A stretch of 64,000 nucleotides of DNA from Kastovskya adunca ATA6-11-RM4. GTDB taxonomy: Bacteria > Cyanobacteriota > Cyanobacteriia > Cyanobacteriales > Coleofasciculaceae. Within the stretch, counting starts at the first letter, position 1, and each line of letters opens with the position of its first letter. This document shows positions 26,664-35,907 of this stretch, one piece after another. The stretch is taken from the NCBI GenBank assembly GCA_019359445.1, contig JAHHHJ010000009.1, forward strand, positions 151,488 through 215,487. Direction: 5' to 3'. The translations under genes were made by a program, and so were the position numbers. Under the pieces are notes generated by a model. The model was not told where the DNA came from. It made no database searches and saw nothing but the letters and a program-made list of their open reading frames with translations.

Positions 26664-26756
26664 TGAATCACCCCAGTGGGAAGAATATGTTCAATCGCTA
26701 TTGGTCTAGCAATCCAGTCACATCTGGTACGGTGGATCTCGGCATTAATTTATAGA

Positions 26757-26852
26757 TTGCCTCCTTCCCGCATTTAGTTTAGTAGGCTGTGACCTAACTT
26801 TAACAAGCATTGCGGCACTTAGTTTCAAATGCAGTTGGGATGACCAAAAAGC
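26757..26852. repeat. Dispersed ~94-bp repeat, copy B
   Basis: GCCTCCTTCCCGCATTTAGT... aligns with copy A at 24105-24198 in the same direction, sharing GAGCATTGCGG/AAGCATTGCGG and the AACTTTA core. The two copies lie either side of the Phd, DUF29, DUF5615/DUF433 and Uma2 genes. Confidence 0.6.
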
Positions 26853-26871
26853 GATCGCACTCTAAACGAAT

Positions 26872-27552
26872 TTACTCAGGCAATTCTCCAAAACGTTCTC
26901 GATAACGAGCCAATAGAGCCTCAGCTTGTTCTGCTCGCTCCTCGGCTTGCTTCCGAGCCGTAGCTTCTTCCTGAAGAGCCTCCACCAACTCCTCCGGAAT
27001 CAACAACTTCTCGCCCGTATCCTCGCGGGTAAAACTAATCAGTTCCCCCTCCACAGCCAAGCGTAGCTGTAACGGTTCGCTCCGACTATCTGTAATCGGC
27101 TCATAGCTCTCTCCCCGGAGACGATAGCCCCGCAATCGTTCTTCTATCCACTCCCCTTTGGGGTCAAATAGCCAGTATTCCTGAACCTCTAATTGCTCGT
27201 ACAAGGTTTTTTTGAAACTTATATCTTGCCCTTGCGTTCCTGCGGAAGTCATCTCAAAAATTACAACAGGTACTTGACCTTCTTCCCAGATTTTGTAATT
27301 GTCCCTTCCTCCAAGCTCAACATCAAAAATCACCATCACATCCGGAGCAACTCGCAACTTAGGAAAACCCTGAGCGTAGTACAGAAACTGATTACCTAAA
27401 ACTGTTGCCTGACGACCCTTCAGATATTGCCTCAAAACTTCTAGAGTTGTCAGTAAGGCGTAGAGATGAACAAAAGTTTCTGCCACGGGTTCGCCGTCAC
27501 TACTGGGGTATAAGAGTTGGGACTGTTTGGCTGCGGGAGTAATAGCTGTCAT
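26872..27552 (-). CDS. Uma2 family putative endonuclease (2)
   Basis: 226 residues. The fold is seen in FLYYAQGFPKLRVAPDVMVI and VVIFEMTSAGTQGQDISFKK, then LYEQLEVQEYWLFDPKGEW. The C-terminal 40 residues are a charged helix (ALQEEATARKQAEERAEQAE), a common tail on cyanobacterial Uma2 proteins that probably forms a coiled coil. It belongs to a different subfamily from the other Uma2 gene in this window. Confidence 0.9.
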   Translation of the reverse strand: MTAITPAAKQSQLLYPSSDGEPVAETFVHLYALLTTLEVLRQYLKGRQATVLGNQFLYYAQGFPKLRVAPDVMVIFDVELGGRDNYKIWEEGQVPVVIFEMTSAGTQGQDISFKKTLYEQLEVQEYWLFDPKGEWIEERLRGYRLRGESYEPITDSRSEPLQLRLAVEGELISFTREDTGEKLLIPEELVEALQEEATARKQAEERAEQAEALLARYRERFGELPE

Positions 27553-27793
27553 AGTTGCAGATTTTAGCGTTACTGTCTATTATGTCAGCCTCTAATTAGC
27601 TAGCCCTGTCAAGATGAGCTTAAGAAATTTACGTTATTGAGCGCGAAGCTTGTTAATAATCAATAGAGAATGACTGTATTAAAACAGCAATTTTTGTTTA
27701 GTCGGTTACGGCTTCGCCTAACTACGAAATTCTAAGACGCCACAAGAACAATCATGATTGAGGTGGCTAAGAAGAGGTCAAACGTTATTTGTT

Positions 27794-29497
27794 ATGTCTG
27801 ACAAAGAAAATCTCTACCAACAACTTCTACAACTGGATGGTCGCGGGTACAAAGCCTACAAAGCCATTCAAGGTCGCTACAATTTCCCAGAATTTACCCT
27901 AATTATCGCTCGTGTTCAGGGCGATACGTTCGCTTCTCCCAGTCATTTCCGGGTGCAGATGTCGCAGTTAGTTGCGGGTTTTCCTCCTCAGCTTTATCAA
28001 ACCCACAGCCGGGAAATTGCGCTGCGAGATTACCTAACGCGGCAGTTTGCTCAGGTAGCCAGACAAACTAGCAGTCGTCGGGGAACGGGTAGGAGTGGGT
28101 TAATTGCCATTACCTCTGTGGGGCAAACGGTGCTGGAACGCACTGCATGTGGGGTGAATGGGGAATCTGTGGAAGTGCGATTTGTGGTGGGATTACCTGC
28201 GAGGGGGAGGCAAATTTTAGGGCGTCAGGCGGCAGAGATGCTGTGTGAAGATATCCCGGAAATTGTCGGGCGATCGCTAAAATACTCACAGCTTGACCCA
28301 ATAGCGATTCAGCATCACGTTGAAACGGTTGAGGATGCAGACTGGCTGCGGCAGCAGTTAAGGTCACGGGGATTAGTGGCATTTATTCCCGATGGGGCAA
28401 TCTTACCTCGCCGCAGTGGAGTGGACGATCGCCCGTTAGAAACAGATGCTGTACCGTTTGAGTCACCCGACTCCTTACGCGTGGAGTTTACCTGTCCCAA
28501 TCGCGGTTTAGTTAGGGGGATGGGAGTACCAGCAGGAATTACCTTGATTGTTGGCGGTGGCTATCATGGTAAGTCAACCTTGCTCAGAGCAATTGAGTTA
28601 GGCGTTTATAGCCACATTCCCGGTGATGGGCGGGAGTTGGTGGTGACTGACGCGGCAACGATGAAGATTCGCGCCGAAGATGGACGCAGTATTGTCGGGG
28701 TGGATATCTCGCCGTTTATCAATCAGCTTCCCCAAGGTCGTTCTACTAGTAACTTTTCCACTCCTAATGCTAGTGGTAGCACCTCTCAGGCGGCAAATAT
28801 TATTGAAGCGTTGGAAGCGGGAACTCAAGTATTGCTAGTGGATGAGGATACCGCCGCCACTAATTTTATGATTCGCGATCGCCGGATGCAACAACTCATC
28901 GCTAAGGACAAGGAACCAATTACCCCCTTCATTGACAAGGTGCGGCAGCTATACAAGGACTACGGGGTTTCCACCATCCTAGTCATGGGGGGGAGTGGCG
29001 ATTACTTTGATGTTGCCGATACGGTAATCGCGATGGAGAATTTTCAATCCAGCGAGGTGACGGAAGATGCCAAAGCGATCGCCCAACAATATGCCACCCA
29101 ACGCATCGCTGAAGGCGGGAAGCAGTTTGGGCAAATTACTCCCCGCGTGCCATTACCCGAAAGTATCGATCCGAGTCGGGGAAAGCGAGAGGTGAAGTTG
29201 AAAGTCCGGGATGTGGATCAGGTTGTCTTTGGCAGCGAAGATATCGATCTGTCGGCGGTGGAACAAGTTGCTGAGGCGGGACAATTACGGGCGATCGCGG
29301 AGGCGATTGTTTATGCCAAGCAGCAATACATCAACGGCAAGCGTACCCTACCAGAAGTTCTTGATCGCCTCATTGCAGATATCGATTCTGAGGGGTTAGA
29401 TATCCTTACCCGCTTTCCTGAAGGAGATTTAGTGCGATTTCGTCGTTTTGAGTTTGCGGCTGCCCTCAACCGCCTTCGTACTCTCGAAGTTCGCTAA
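27794..29497 (+). CDS. ABC-ATPase domain-containing P-loop protein (DUF/PF09818 type)
   Basis: 567 residues from ATG 27794 (an upstream TTG at 27758 is unlikely). The Walker A region is LIVGGGYHGKSTLLRAIELG (about 253-272). The ABC-like signature and Walker B are seen in STSQAANIIEALEAGTQVLL followed by VDEDTAATNFMIRDRRMQQL. The GGGYHGKST form of the P-loop is diagnostic for this soluble ABC-ATPase family, which has no transporter partner and no assigned role; nucleic-acid metabolism has been proposed. Its length is full. Confidence 0.9.
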   Translation: MSDKENLYQQLLQLDGRGYKAYKAIQGRYNFPEFTLIIARVQGDTFASPSHFRVQMSQLVAGFPPQLYQTHSREIALRDYLTRQFAQVARQTSSRRGTGRSGLIAITSVGQTVLERTACGVNGESVEVRFVVGLPARGRQILGRQAAEMLCEDIPEIVGRSLKYSQLDPIAIQHHVETVEDADWLRQQLRSRGLVAFIPDGAILPRRSGVDDRPLETDAVPFESPDSLRVEFTCPNRGLVRGMGVPAGITLIVGGGYHGKSTLLRAIELGVYSHIPGDGRELVVTDAATMKIRAEDGRSIVGVDISPFINQLPQGRSTSNFSTPNASGSTSQAANIIEALEAGTQVLLVDEDTAATNFMIRDRRMQQLIAKDKEPITPFIDKVRQLYKDYGVSTILVMGGSGDYFDVADTVIAMENFQSSEVTEDAKAIAQQYATQRIAEGGKQFGQITPRVPLPESIDPSRGKREVKLKVRDVDQVVFGSEDIDLSAVEQVAEAGQLRAIAEAIVYAKQQYINGKRTLPEVLDRLIADIDSEGLDILTRFPEGDLVRFRRFEFAAALNRLRTLEVR

Positions 29498-29648
29498 CTC
29501 AGGGATTGTTGCAGTCAGGGCATGGCAGTGCTATGCCCTTATAAGTGGTGTTCTAAGCCAGAAAATACGTAAGTCCTGTTCGGATCGGCTCGGATGGGAA
29601 CTCAAGTTTAAAGCGCGATCGCGTACTCACCTGGAGGATAATAAGCAC

Positions 29649-30983
29649 ATGATCGCGCTTAAGGGAGCAAAACCCGTGCAATCCAATCTCGAAGCCTTCT
29701 GGATGCCCTTTACTGCCAATCGGCAGTTCAAAGCAAAGCCCCGCTTGCTAGTTGCGGCGCAGGATATGCACTACACCACGGCGGATGGTCGGCAAATCCT
29801 GGATGGAACAGCGGGATTGTGGTGTGCCAATGCAGGGCATTGTCGCCCTCAAATTGTCGAGGCAATTCACAAACAAGCCGCGAATCTGGACTTTGCCCCG
29901 ACGTTTCAGATGGGGCATCCAGGGCCGTTTGAGTTGGCAGAACGCTTGCTGCCCATGATGCCGGGGAATTTTGACCACGTCTTTTTTGCCAATTCTGGTT
30001 CGGAAGCGGTAGAGACAGCCTTAAAGATTGCGATCGCTTATCATCATGTTCGCGGTGAAGGCACGCGACAGCGACTGATTGGGCGAGAACGGGGCTATCA
30101 CGGCGTCGGCTTTGGCGGCATTTCTGTGGGCGGGATTGCTAACAATCGCAAGTACTTCGGCAGTTTGTTGGCAGGCGTCGATCATCTTCCCCACACCCAT
30201 AACTTAGAACACAACGCCTTTACTCGCGGACAACCGCAATGGGGGGCGCATCTTGCCGATGAGTTGGAACGCCTAGTTGCGTTGCACGATGCCTCAACCA
30301 TTGCGGCGGTAATTGTCGAACCTGTAGCGGGTTCGACAGGGGTACTGATTCCCCCGGTAGGCTACCTAGAACGCCTGCGGGAAATTTGCGACAAGTACGG
30401 CATTTTGCTAATTTTCGATGAAGTCATCACCGGGTTTGGGCGTTTGGGAGCCAGCTTTGCCACAGAATACTTTGGGGTAATGCCGGATTTGGTGACAGTC
30501 GCTAAGGGTTTAACGAATGCGGCGGTGCCGATGGGGGCGGTATTTTGTCGGGAAGGGATTTATGACGCATTTATGAATGCCCCAGAAGGAGCAATTGAGC
30601 TATCCCACGGTTACACCTATTCTGGTCATCCCCTTGCTTGTGCGGCGGCAATAGCAACCCTCAACATTTACAAGGAAGAGGATTTGTTTGCTCGTGCTCG
30701 CGATTTATCTAGCTATTGGGAAGATGGTGTGCATTCTCTCAAAGGCTTACCCCACGTCATCGATCTTCGCAATCTTGGTTTAGTTGCGGGAATTGAACTA
30801 GAGGCGTTTCCTGGTAAACCGGGTTTCCGGGGTGCTGAATGTCTCCAGCGTTGCTACGACAATGGGCTACTGATCCGCACAACAGGGGATATCATTGCCC
30901 TCTCGCCACCGTTGATTGTCCAGAAAGAGCAAATTGACCAAATGTTTGAGATTCTGGCTGGGGTGTTACGGACGCTGAATTAA
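29649..30983 (+). CDS. Class III aminotransferase, omega-amino acid:pyruvate type
   Basis: 444 residues from ATG 29649, supported by GGAGG at 29633-29637; the frame is open further upstream into the previous gene, but that part is not protein-like. PLP-binding K286 (LVTVAKGLTN), D257 (LLIFDEVITGFGRLG) and NSGSEAVETALKIA (115-128) are present. WMPFTANRQFK near the N-terminus is typical of beta-alanine:pyruvate transaminases. It moves an amino group from an omega-amino acid to pyruvate, giving alanine. The exact substrate is not shown. Confidence 0.9.
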   Translation: MIALKGAKPVQSNLEAFWMPFTANRQFKAKPRLLVAAQDMHYTTADGRQILDGTAGLWCANAGHCRPQIVEAIHKQAANLDFAPTFQMGHPGPFELAERLLPMMPGNFDHVFFANSGSEAVETALKIAIAYHHVRGEGTRQRLIGRERGYHGVGFGGISVGGIANNRKYFGSLLAGVDHLPHTHNLEHNAFTRGQPQWGAHLADELERLVALHDASTIAAVIVEPVAGSTGVLIPPVGYLERLREICDKYGILLIFDEVITGFGRLGASFATEYFGVMPDLVTVAKGLTNAAVPMGAVFCREGIYDAFMNAPEGAIELSHGYTYSGHPLACAAAIATLNIYKEEDLFARARDLSSYWEDGVHSLKGLPHVIDLRNLGLVAGIELEAFPGKPGFRGAECLQRCYDNGLLIRTTGDIIALSPPLIVQKEQIDQMFEILAGVLRTLN

Positions 30984-31177
30984 GTGCATCGGTTGCTTTC
31001 TTGAGAAGTTGTCTGCAATGTCCGAAATCTGTCAGGGCTGAGGCGATTTTTAACGAACCGCACTAAGCACCGGGGTAGTCAAACCTCAGCGCTTCATTAT
31101 CCGCACAAACGTGTAGAGACGGTTGGTTTTATACTTGCCGCTGCGATCGCGTATCGAAATACAGTTACGTCCTTCGC

Positions 31178-31960
31178 TCATCGTAACCCCTGCTCCCGCA
31201 ACAAAGCATCAGCCCAAGCCGCATCAGTTTCTGATAACGCTGGCACTGGTTCGCGGGTGTAATCTATCCGCATCTCGTAACCCGCTACGTCATACATGTT
31301 ATTCAATAACGCCTGCAAATCTAGAACGGGTTCGACATCTTCTGACTTCAAAGGTAGGGAGAACTTAGGAATTGTATGTTGTAAGTTAAAAGCGTATAAA
31401 TCGGCTATAGGACGGCGATCGCTCCGACAAACTAAAATCCGGTAATCGCTTTGAATCCCATTACTAAAAAATGGCATGGGCTTCCCACTTCGTAGGAGGT
31501 CGATCTCCAGTAAATGCGTCGAACTCCCCAAGACTTTCTGACGTTTTTTCTCATAGGCTTTGCGTCCTTCCCCAGAGCGTTTGTTGACGGGAGAGAGAAT
31601 TTCTATTGCTGTTACGACTTCTTTTGTTTCCACCTCTCGGATTTCTAAATATCCCTGCTTGACCGTTTCCGGTATGGGAACTGTTACTTTCAAAGGTTGC
31701 GATGGCGGTGCAGCGACAGTAACATTTGTTTTGGGATTTGTTGCCGTTAGCGGGCGTTGTACCACCACGTCGGGAATACCGACAAGCAGCGAATCTTCTC
31801 CGCTGGTTTCATAAATTCGCACCTCAACTGCAACTATGTATTTAGGACGCAGTTGAGGAGCTAATGTTCTCAAAATCTCACTAATTAGCAAGTGATGTAC
31901 TCCCGACCAAAAGTCAGGATGTTCTAAATAGGGATTCATTCCCGGAAATGGAGAAGGCAT
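31178..31960 (-). CDS. DUF4058 family protein
   Basis: 260 residues from ATG 31960; an ATG two codons earlier (31966) is equally possible. MPSPFPGMNPYLEHPDFWSG is the signature start of DUF4058. EVVTAIEILSPVNKRSGEGR (about 115-134) carries the E and SPxNK motif reminiscent of the PD-(D/E)xK fold, as in Uma2. The family is common in cyanobacteria and Planctomycetes and has no known function. Confidence 0.92.
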   Translation of the reverse strand: MPSPFPGMNPYLEHPDFWSGVHHLLISEILRTLAPQLRPKYIVAVEVRIYETSGEDSLLVGIPDVVVQRPLTATNPKTNVTVAAPPSQPLKVTVPIPETVKQGYLEIREVETKEVVTAIEILSPVNKRSGEGRKAYEKKRQKVLGSSTHLLEIDLLRSGKPMPFFSNGIQSDYRILVCRSDRRPIADLYAFNLQHTIPKFSLPLKSEDVEPVLDLQALLNNMYDVAGYEMRIDYTREPVPALSETDAAWADALLREQGLR

Positions 31961-31995
31961 AATCATATCGCCTCAAGTCTTATCCATCTGGAGTT

Positions 31996-32301
31996 CTACT
32001 TCACATCGTAGCCAAACAAATTAGGGTCAACTTTGGAAGAAATTGCCCACACCACCTGACGCGGAGCGCGGATATTGATGTCTTTATCCACCACAATTAC
32101 AAACTTGGTGTAAGTAAATTGGGGCAACGCACTCCAAAAAGCGAGGGCAGCACGACGGGCTTGTCCGGGATAGGCTTTGTCAATGGAGATAATTGCCGAT
32201 TTGTAGCTGAGGGCTTCCATGGGCAGGAAGAAGTCTACAATTTCTGGGACTTGTTGCCGCAGGATGGGGGTATAGATGCGGTTAAGGGCGATCGCGCACA
32301 A
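31996..32301 (-). pseudogene. UbiD-family decarboxylase, internal fragment
   Basis: The frame encodes RIYTPILRQQVPEIVDFFLP, then SYKSAIISIDKAYPGQARRA and QFTYTKFVIVVDKDINIRAP, which match about the middle-to-late third of UbiD-type decarboxylases (usual length near 490-500). The N-terminal 300 residues are missing, there is no real start codon, and the C-terminus breaks off after SSKVDP. It is a remnant; a working copy may exist elsewhere. Confidence 0.8.
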
Positions 32302-32666
32302 ATGTTCCGTAGATTTTTTTACTTCATCAAAACTTGATAATTTCCTCAGTTAATATACTCAGTATTTAAAGATTAGATGAAGCTAAGTTTTGTGAATTGA
32401 CAGTATTTATGCCAAATGGAGTATTGTACTGGGTATGAAATTCAAGTTTTAAATTTAGTAAGAGCGGGGACAAAATCCATTCTTACGCGGTTTTCGTAAA
32501 TAACAGCTCTTAATAAGCGATTTAGTAAGCTAACAAGCTTGCTAAAAGCAATTTATTTTTTAGCGTCTTCAATTTTGAAGTACGTAAAGATCTGCTTTTA
32601 TTTAGCGATTTCCTAATAAAAAACTGGATCTAATCAGTTTTCCTACAACTACATAAGTCATAAATC
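32302..32666. other. AT-rich gene-free stretch upstream of the toroid-fold gene
   Basis: No reading frame of note. It is AT-rich with several TA-rich boxes and probably holds the promoter of the next two genes; I cannot choose one. No repeat recognised. Confidence 0.4.
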
Positions 32667-33884
32667 ATGAAAGTTTTACCTAGGAATGTACCTCGTTCCC
32701 AGGCAATTGTTGCTGCGGAATCATCGACTAGTTTTGTATTCCAGAAAGTCAAGCCTTCAGACAACAAGCAACTGACTTTACTGACATCCTTTGCTGGAAT
32801 TGTTGCCAAAGATTTGTTTCTGGGAACGCCAGCTTTAGGTGAACCCCAAGAGCATTTAGAGGCTGCCATTAGCTGGCTCAAGCAAGCCCACAATCTTAGC
32901 CCTGACGAGGGTGTGAGTTGGGGATATTCCCTTAAAGGTGGGTGGCGAGCCTCTTACCGCGAGACATCTGGCTATATTGCGGTGACGTTCTTTGATCTGG
33001 CGAAACAGTTGCAGGACGAGGATGCTTGGCAACGGGCAGTAATGGTTTGCAAATGGCTGTGCCAAATGCAAAATGCCGACGGCTCTTTTTCTGACCCCCG
33101 CTATGGTTCCGAGGGAATTGTGTTTGATACGGGTCAGGATTTGTTGGGGCTAGTCCGTGCTTATACGGAGACGCAAGATCCGTGTTTTCTAGAGGCAGCG
33201 GAGAGAGCGGGAGACTGGCTCGTTGAAGTTGCGGATGCCTCCGGACGGTGGACGCGTAACACGCATTTAGGCATTCCCCATGTCTACAACACCCGTGTTG
33301 CCTGGGCGTTGTTGCAGTTACACGCCATCAGCCCCAATGCAGAACGGGAGCGGGTAGCACGGACAAATTTGGACTGGGCATTGAGCCAGCAATGCAATGG
33401 ATGGTTTGAGCAATGTGCCTTTACTACGGGGGCTGCTCCCTTTACCCATAACATTGTCTACGCGATTCGAGGTCTTTGGGAATCGGGCTTGCTGCTGAAA
33501 GAGCAGAAATATCTCGATGGAGCGATCGCGGGTGCTGAAGCAATGCTGGGACATCTGCGTTCTGATGGCTTCATTCCCGGTCAGATTGACCCCAGTGGCA
33601 AAGCTCAAGGGCGCTACTGCTGCCTAACTGGTAACTGCCAAATGGCGATCGTTTGGCTTCAGCTTTTTCAACACACAAAGGAGCAGCGTTATTACGATGC
33701 TGCCGCCGCTAGCCTCCGTTATGTGATGTCTTGCCAAGACATTCACACTACTAACGCCAACATCCGGGGCGGCATCAAAGGTTCGCAGCCTATTTGGGGC
33801 AGATACACGCGGTTGTCCTATCCCAACTGGGCAACCAAATTCTTTATTGACGGCATGTTAACGCTAATTAGGGCACTACCATGA
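32667..33884 (+). CDS. Helical-toroid protein, glycan-related (function unknown)
   Basis: 405 residues with no signal peptide. The body is a series of helix pairs with repeated features AAISWLKQAH, WLCQMQNADGSFSDP, AERAGDWLVEVADASGRWTR, WALSQQCNGWFEQCAF, and AEAMLGHLRSDGFIPG. The GxW/DGSF pattern at regular spacing is that of (alpha/alpha)6 toroids such as glycoside hydrolases, AGE epimerases or terpene cyclases. The stop codon overlaps the start of a TagA/CpsF glycosyltransferase by four bases (ATGA), so a role in exopolysaccharide or glycan synthesis is likely. No catalytic acid can be assigned. Confidence 0.75.
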   Translation: MKVLPRNVPRSQAIVAAESSTSFVFQKVKPSDNKQLTLLTSFAGIVAKDLFLGTPALGEPQEHLEAAISWLKQAHNLSPDEGVSWGYSLKGGWRASYRETSGYIAVTFFDLAKQLQDEDAWQRAVMVCKWLCQMQNADGSFSDPRYGSEGIVFDTGQDLLGLVRAYTETQDPCFLEAAERAGDWLVEVADASGRWTRNTHLGIPHVYNTRVAWALLQLHAISPNAERERVARTNLDWALSQQCNGWFEQCAFTTGAAPFTHNIVYAIRGLWESGLLLKEQKYLDGAIAGAEAMLGHLRSDGFIPGQIDPSGKAQGRYCCLTGNCQMAIVWLQLFQHTKEQRYYDAAAASLRYVMSCQDIHTTNANIRGGIKGSQPIWGRYTRLSYPNWATKFFIDGMLTLIRALP

Positions 33885-34756
33885 CTCAAGTACAAGTTTT
33901 AAATCGCCGGGTTGACTCTAGAACAAACGCCGATGCTGTTTTGGATGACAGGATTGAGCGGGTGCAAATTCTCAACAGCAGTTTTGACGAGATTACGACA
34001 AAAGAAACGGTGGATTGGGCAACTCGTTTAATCCTGTCCGGTCGTCGAGGATATATCTGCACTGTCAACGTTGCCATTTTAATGATGATGGCTTCTGATA
34101 CCCGGCTACAACAGTTTGTCGATCAAGCCGCGTTGATTGTAGCGGATGGTCAACCACTCGTTTGGGCGTCGCGGTTACTTTCTCGCCCTTTACCGGAGCG
34201 GGTAACGGGTGTTGATTTGGTGGATGCTCTAGCCAAACGAGCTGAACAGAAGCAGTTTAAAGTCTACCTAATGGGCGCAACTCAAGAGGTGATCGAAGCA
34301 ACTGCCACGAAGCTCAAGGCGAAGTATCCTCTGCTAAAAATCTGCGGCGTTGCCGATGGCTATTTCTCAGAAACGGAAGCGCCTGCACGGGTTCGGGCAA
34401 TCCGCGAGAGTGGCGCACAAGTTCTCCTAGTAGGGATGGGAGTACCGAGACAGGAATACTTTCTGGATCAGTATTGGTCGGAGTTGGGGGTTAATCTGGC
34501 ACTCGCCGTTGGTGGCAGTTTTGAAGTGATTACCGGGAGGAAGAAACGTGCGCCACGCTGGATGCAGAAAGTTGGGCTGGAGTGGTTTTACCGACTACTT
34601 CAGGAACCGCAACGCCTCTGGAAACGTTACCTAACGACTAATTCAGAGTTTATTTATCGGTTACTAGTAGAAATGCTCCGGACGAGTTTTAGAGATCATC
34701 GTCCGGAGCAAAGTCACCTGGCTTACAAAGACAGGTTTGCGAAAGTCAAGTCTTGA
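33881..34756 (+). CDS. WecG/TagA/CpsF family glycosyltransferase
   Basis: 291 residues. The GT26 core is clear: TVNVAILMMMASD, LIVADGQPLVWASRLL, ERVTGVDLVDALAKRAEQ, GVADGYF and LLVGMGVPRQEYFL. The family transfers N-acetylmannosaminuronic acid or ManNAc to a lipid-linked sugar during cell-surface polysaccharide or teichoic acid synthesis. The catalytic Asp lies in the TGVD motif. The C-terminus is a basic amphipathic tail (about 235-291) that probably holds the enzyme at the membrane. Translation is coupled to the upstream toroid-fold gene. Confidence 0.92.
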   Translation: MTQVQVLNRRVDSRTNADAVLDDRIERVQILNSSFDEITTKETVDWATRLILSGRRGYICTVNVAILMMMASDTRLQQFVDQAALIVADGQPLVWASRLLSRPLPERVTGVDLVDALAKRAEQKQFKVYLMGATQEVIEATATKLKAKYPLLKICGVADGYFSETEAPARVRAIRESGAQVLLVGMGVPRQEYFLDQYWSELGVNLALAVGGSFEVITGRKKRAPRWMQKVGLEWFYRLLQEPQRLWKRYLTTNSEFIYRLLVEMLRTSFRDHRPEQSHLAYKDRFAKVKS

Positions 34757-34844
34757 GTTGGGGAACTCAGACCAGTTGAGCGATCGCGGCTACGATCGCT
34801 CTCGATAAAAAGTAACATTTTTTTCTGGCAATAGTGATTTGAAG

Positions 34845-34867
34845 AGGTGGGCATTGCCCACTTTTTT
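34845..34867 (+). terminator. Terminator after the glycosyltransferase gene
   Basis: Stem GTGGGC / GCCCAC around ATT, followed by six T. It serves the + strand and separates the convergent uvsE gene. Confidence 0.75.
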
Positions 34868-34877
34868 GATCGCGGCT

Positions 34878-35801
34878 CTACACCGAGGCTGGGATGGGAA
34901 GGAGGGTTGGCAACCATTCGGCTCGTAATTTCGCGATCGCCTCTTGTTTAAGTTTGGCTTCAATCTCAATCCAAGGCGCATCGGTGTAGGCACTGGGCAT
35001 AGTTGCAATCAAATCGCTATGATGTCTGTCTCCAAAGGATTCCCGCCCATTAGAAATATGCACTAACTGCCATTGGGGAACTGACCAGGTTGTCCGCGCC
35101 GCCGCCAGAATTTCTGCAATGCTGGGGTGTTCGTAACTATCTAAGGCTTCGTGAATAACGTGGTGGTGGGCATCAAAAACCATCGGCACCCCAGCTTCAC
35201 GACAAATCGCTAAAATCTCATTGGCACTGTAGGCGTATTCGTCATTTTCCAGTGCTAGTCGGGTGCGAATGTTATCGGGTAGGTTGCGGATTACCTGAAT
35301 GAGTTGTGCGGCGCGATCGCTTTTACCACCATGAATCTCGATAATTGCCCAAGGCGATCGCGGTAAGGCGAGTTTATCCATAATCATCGCCTGCATTTCT
35401 AATATTTTGATGCTATTGGCGACGACTTCTGGTTTATCGGAACTCAGGACAACAAACTGATCGGGATGCACAACCATACGCAAGGGAACTTGAGAAGCGC
35501 GATCGCCAGTATGCAATAACTCCTCATTCAGTTCCTCTAATACACTTCTTCCTAATTCGATATCTGCGAAGGGAAATAAGCCAGAAGGAATCCGATAAAG
35601 CTGAATATTATTGGCAACGCAAAAATCAATTGCCAGATTCAGGCGTCGTAGGTTATCAGCGTACAGTTCCCGTAGCATTTGGGCTTGCTGTATTTCGGTA
35701 AACTGCAACAACCGCTTTCGCGTCAAAGTGCGAAAGCGTACCTCTTTGGAGGTGGTGATGCAGACTAACCCCAAATGAGGTGTACTGCTGCTCGGACTCA
35801 T
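34878..35801 (-). CDS. uvsE: UV damage endonuclease UvsE/UvdE
   Basis: 307 residues from ATG 35801 (a GTG three codons earlier is weaker). TIM-barrel metal ligands are seen in MVVHPDQFVVLSS, IIEIHGGK, LALENDEY and VFDAHHHVIHE. YRIPSGLFPFAD and LHIS/LVHISNGRE are typical. The enzyme nicks 5' of cyclobutane dimers, 6-4 photoproducts and some other lesions, giving an excision path independent of UvrABC. Useful in a light-exposed phototroph. Length is normal for the bacterial family. Confidence 0.9.
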   Translation of the reverse strand: MSPSSSTPHLGLVCITTSKEVRFRTLTRKRLLQFTEIQQAQMLRELYADNLRRLNLAIDFCVANNIQLYRIPSGLFPFADIELGRSVLEELNEELLHTGDRASQVPLRMVVHPDQFVVLSSDKPEVVANSIKILEMQAMIMDKLALPRSPWAIIEIHGGKSDRAAQLIQVIRNLPDNIRTRLALENDEYAYSANEILAICREAGVPMVFDAHHHVIHEALDSYEHPSIAEILAAARTTWSVPQWQLVHISNGRESFGDRHHSDLIATMPSAYTDAPWIEIEAKLKQEAIAKLRAEWLPTLLPIPASV

Positions 35802-35907
35802 ATTGACCACGGGTTACTACAGTTTCATTGTGATCAAAGTCTCCCAGCACGGCACCCGCCGTGAGAGTGACTCTTTAAGGCTTTTAATTATTTGCGTCCA
35901 TCATGAG

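Noticed and set aside
29448..29648. Extended N-terminus of the omega-aminotransferase from 29448
   Set aside because: It would overlap the end of the preceding gene and gives a sequence unlike the family; the ATG at 29649 has a proper ribosome site and family-like start.
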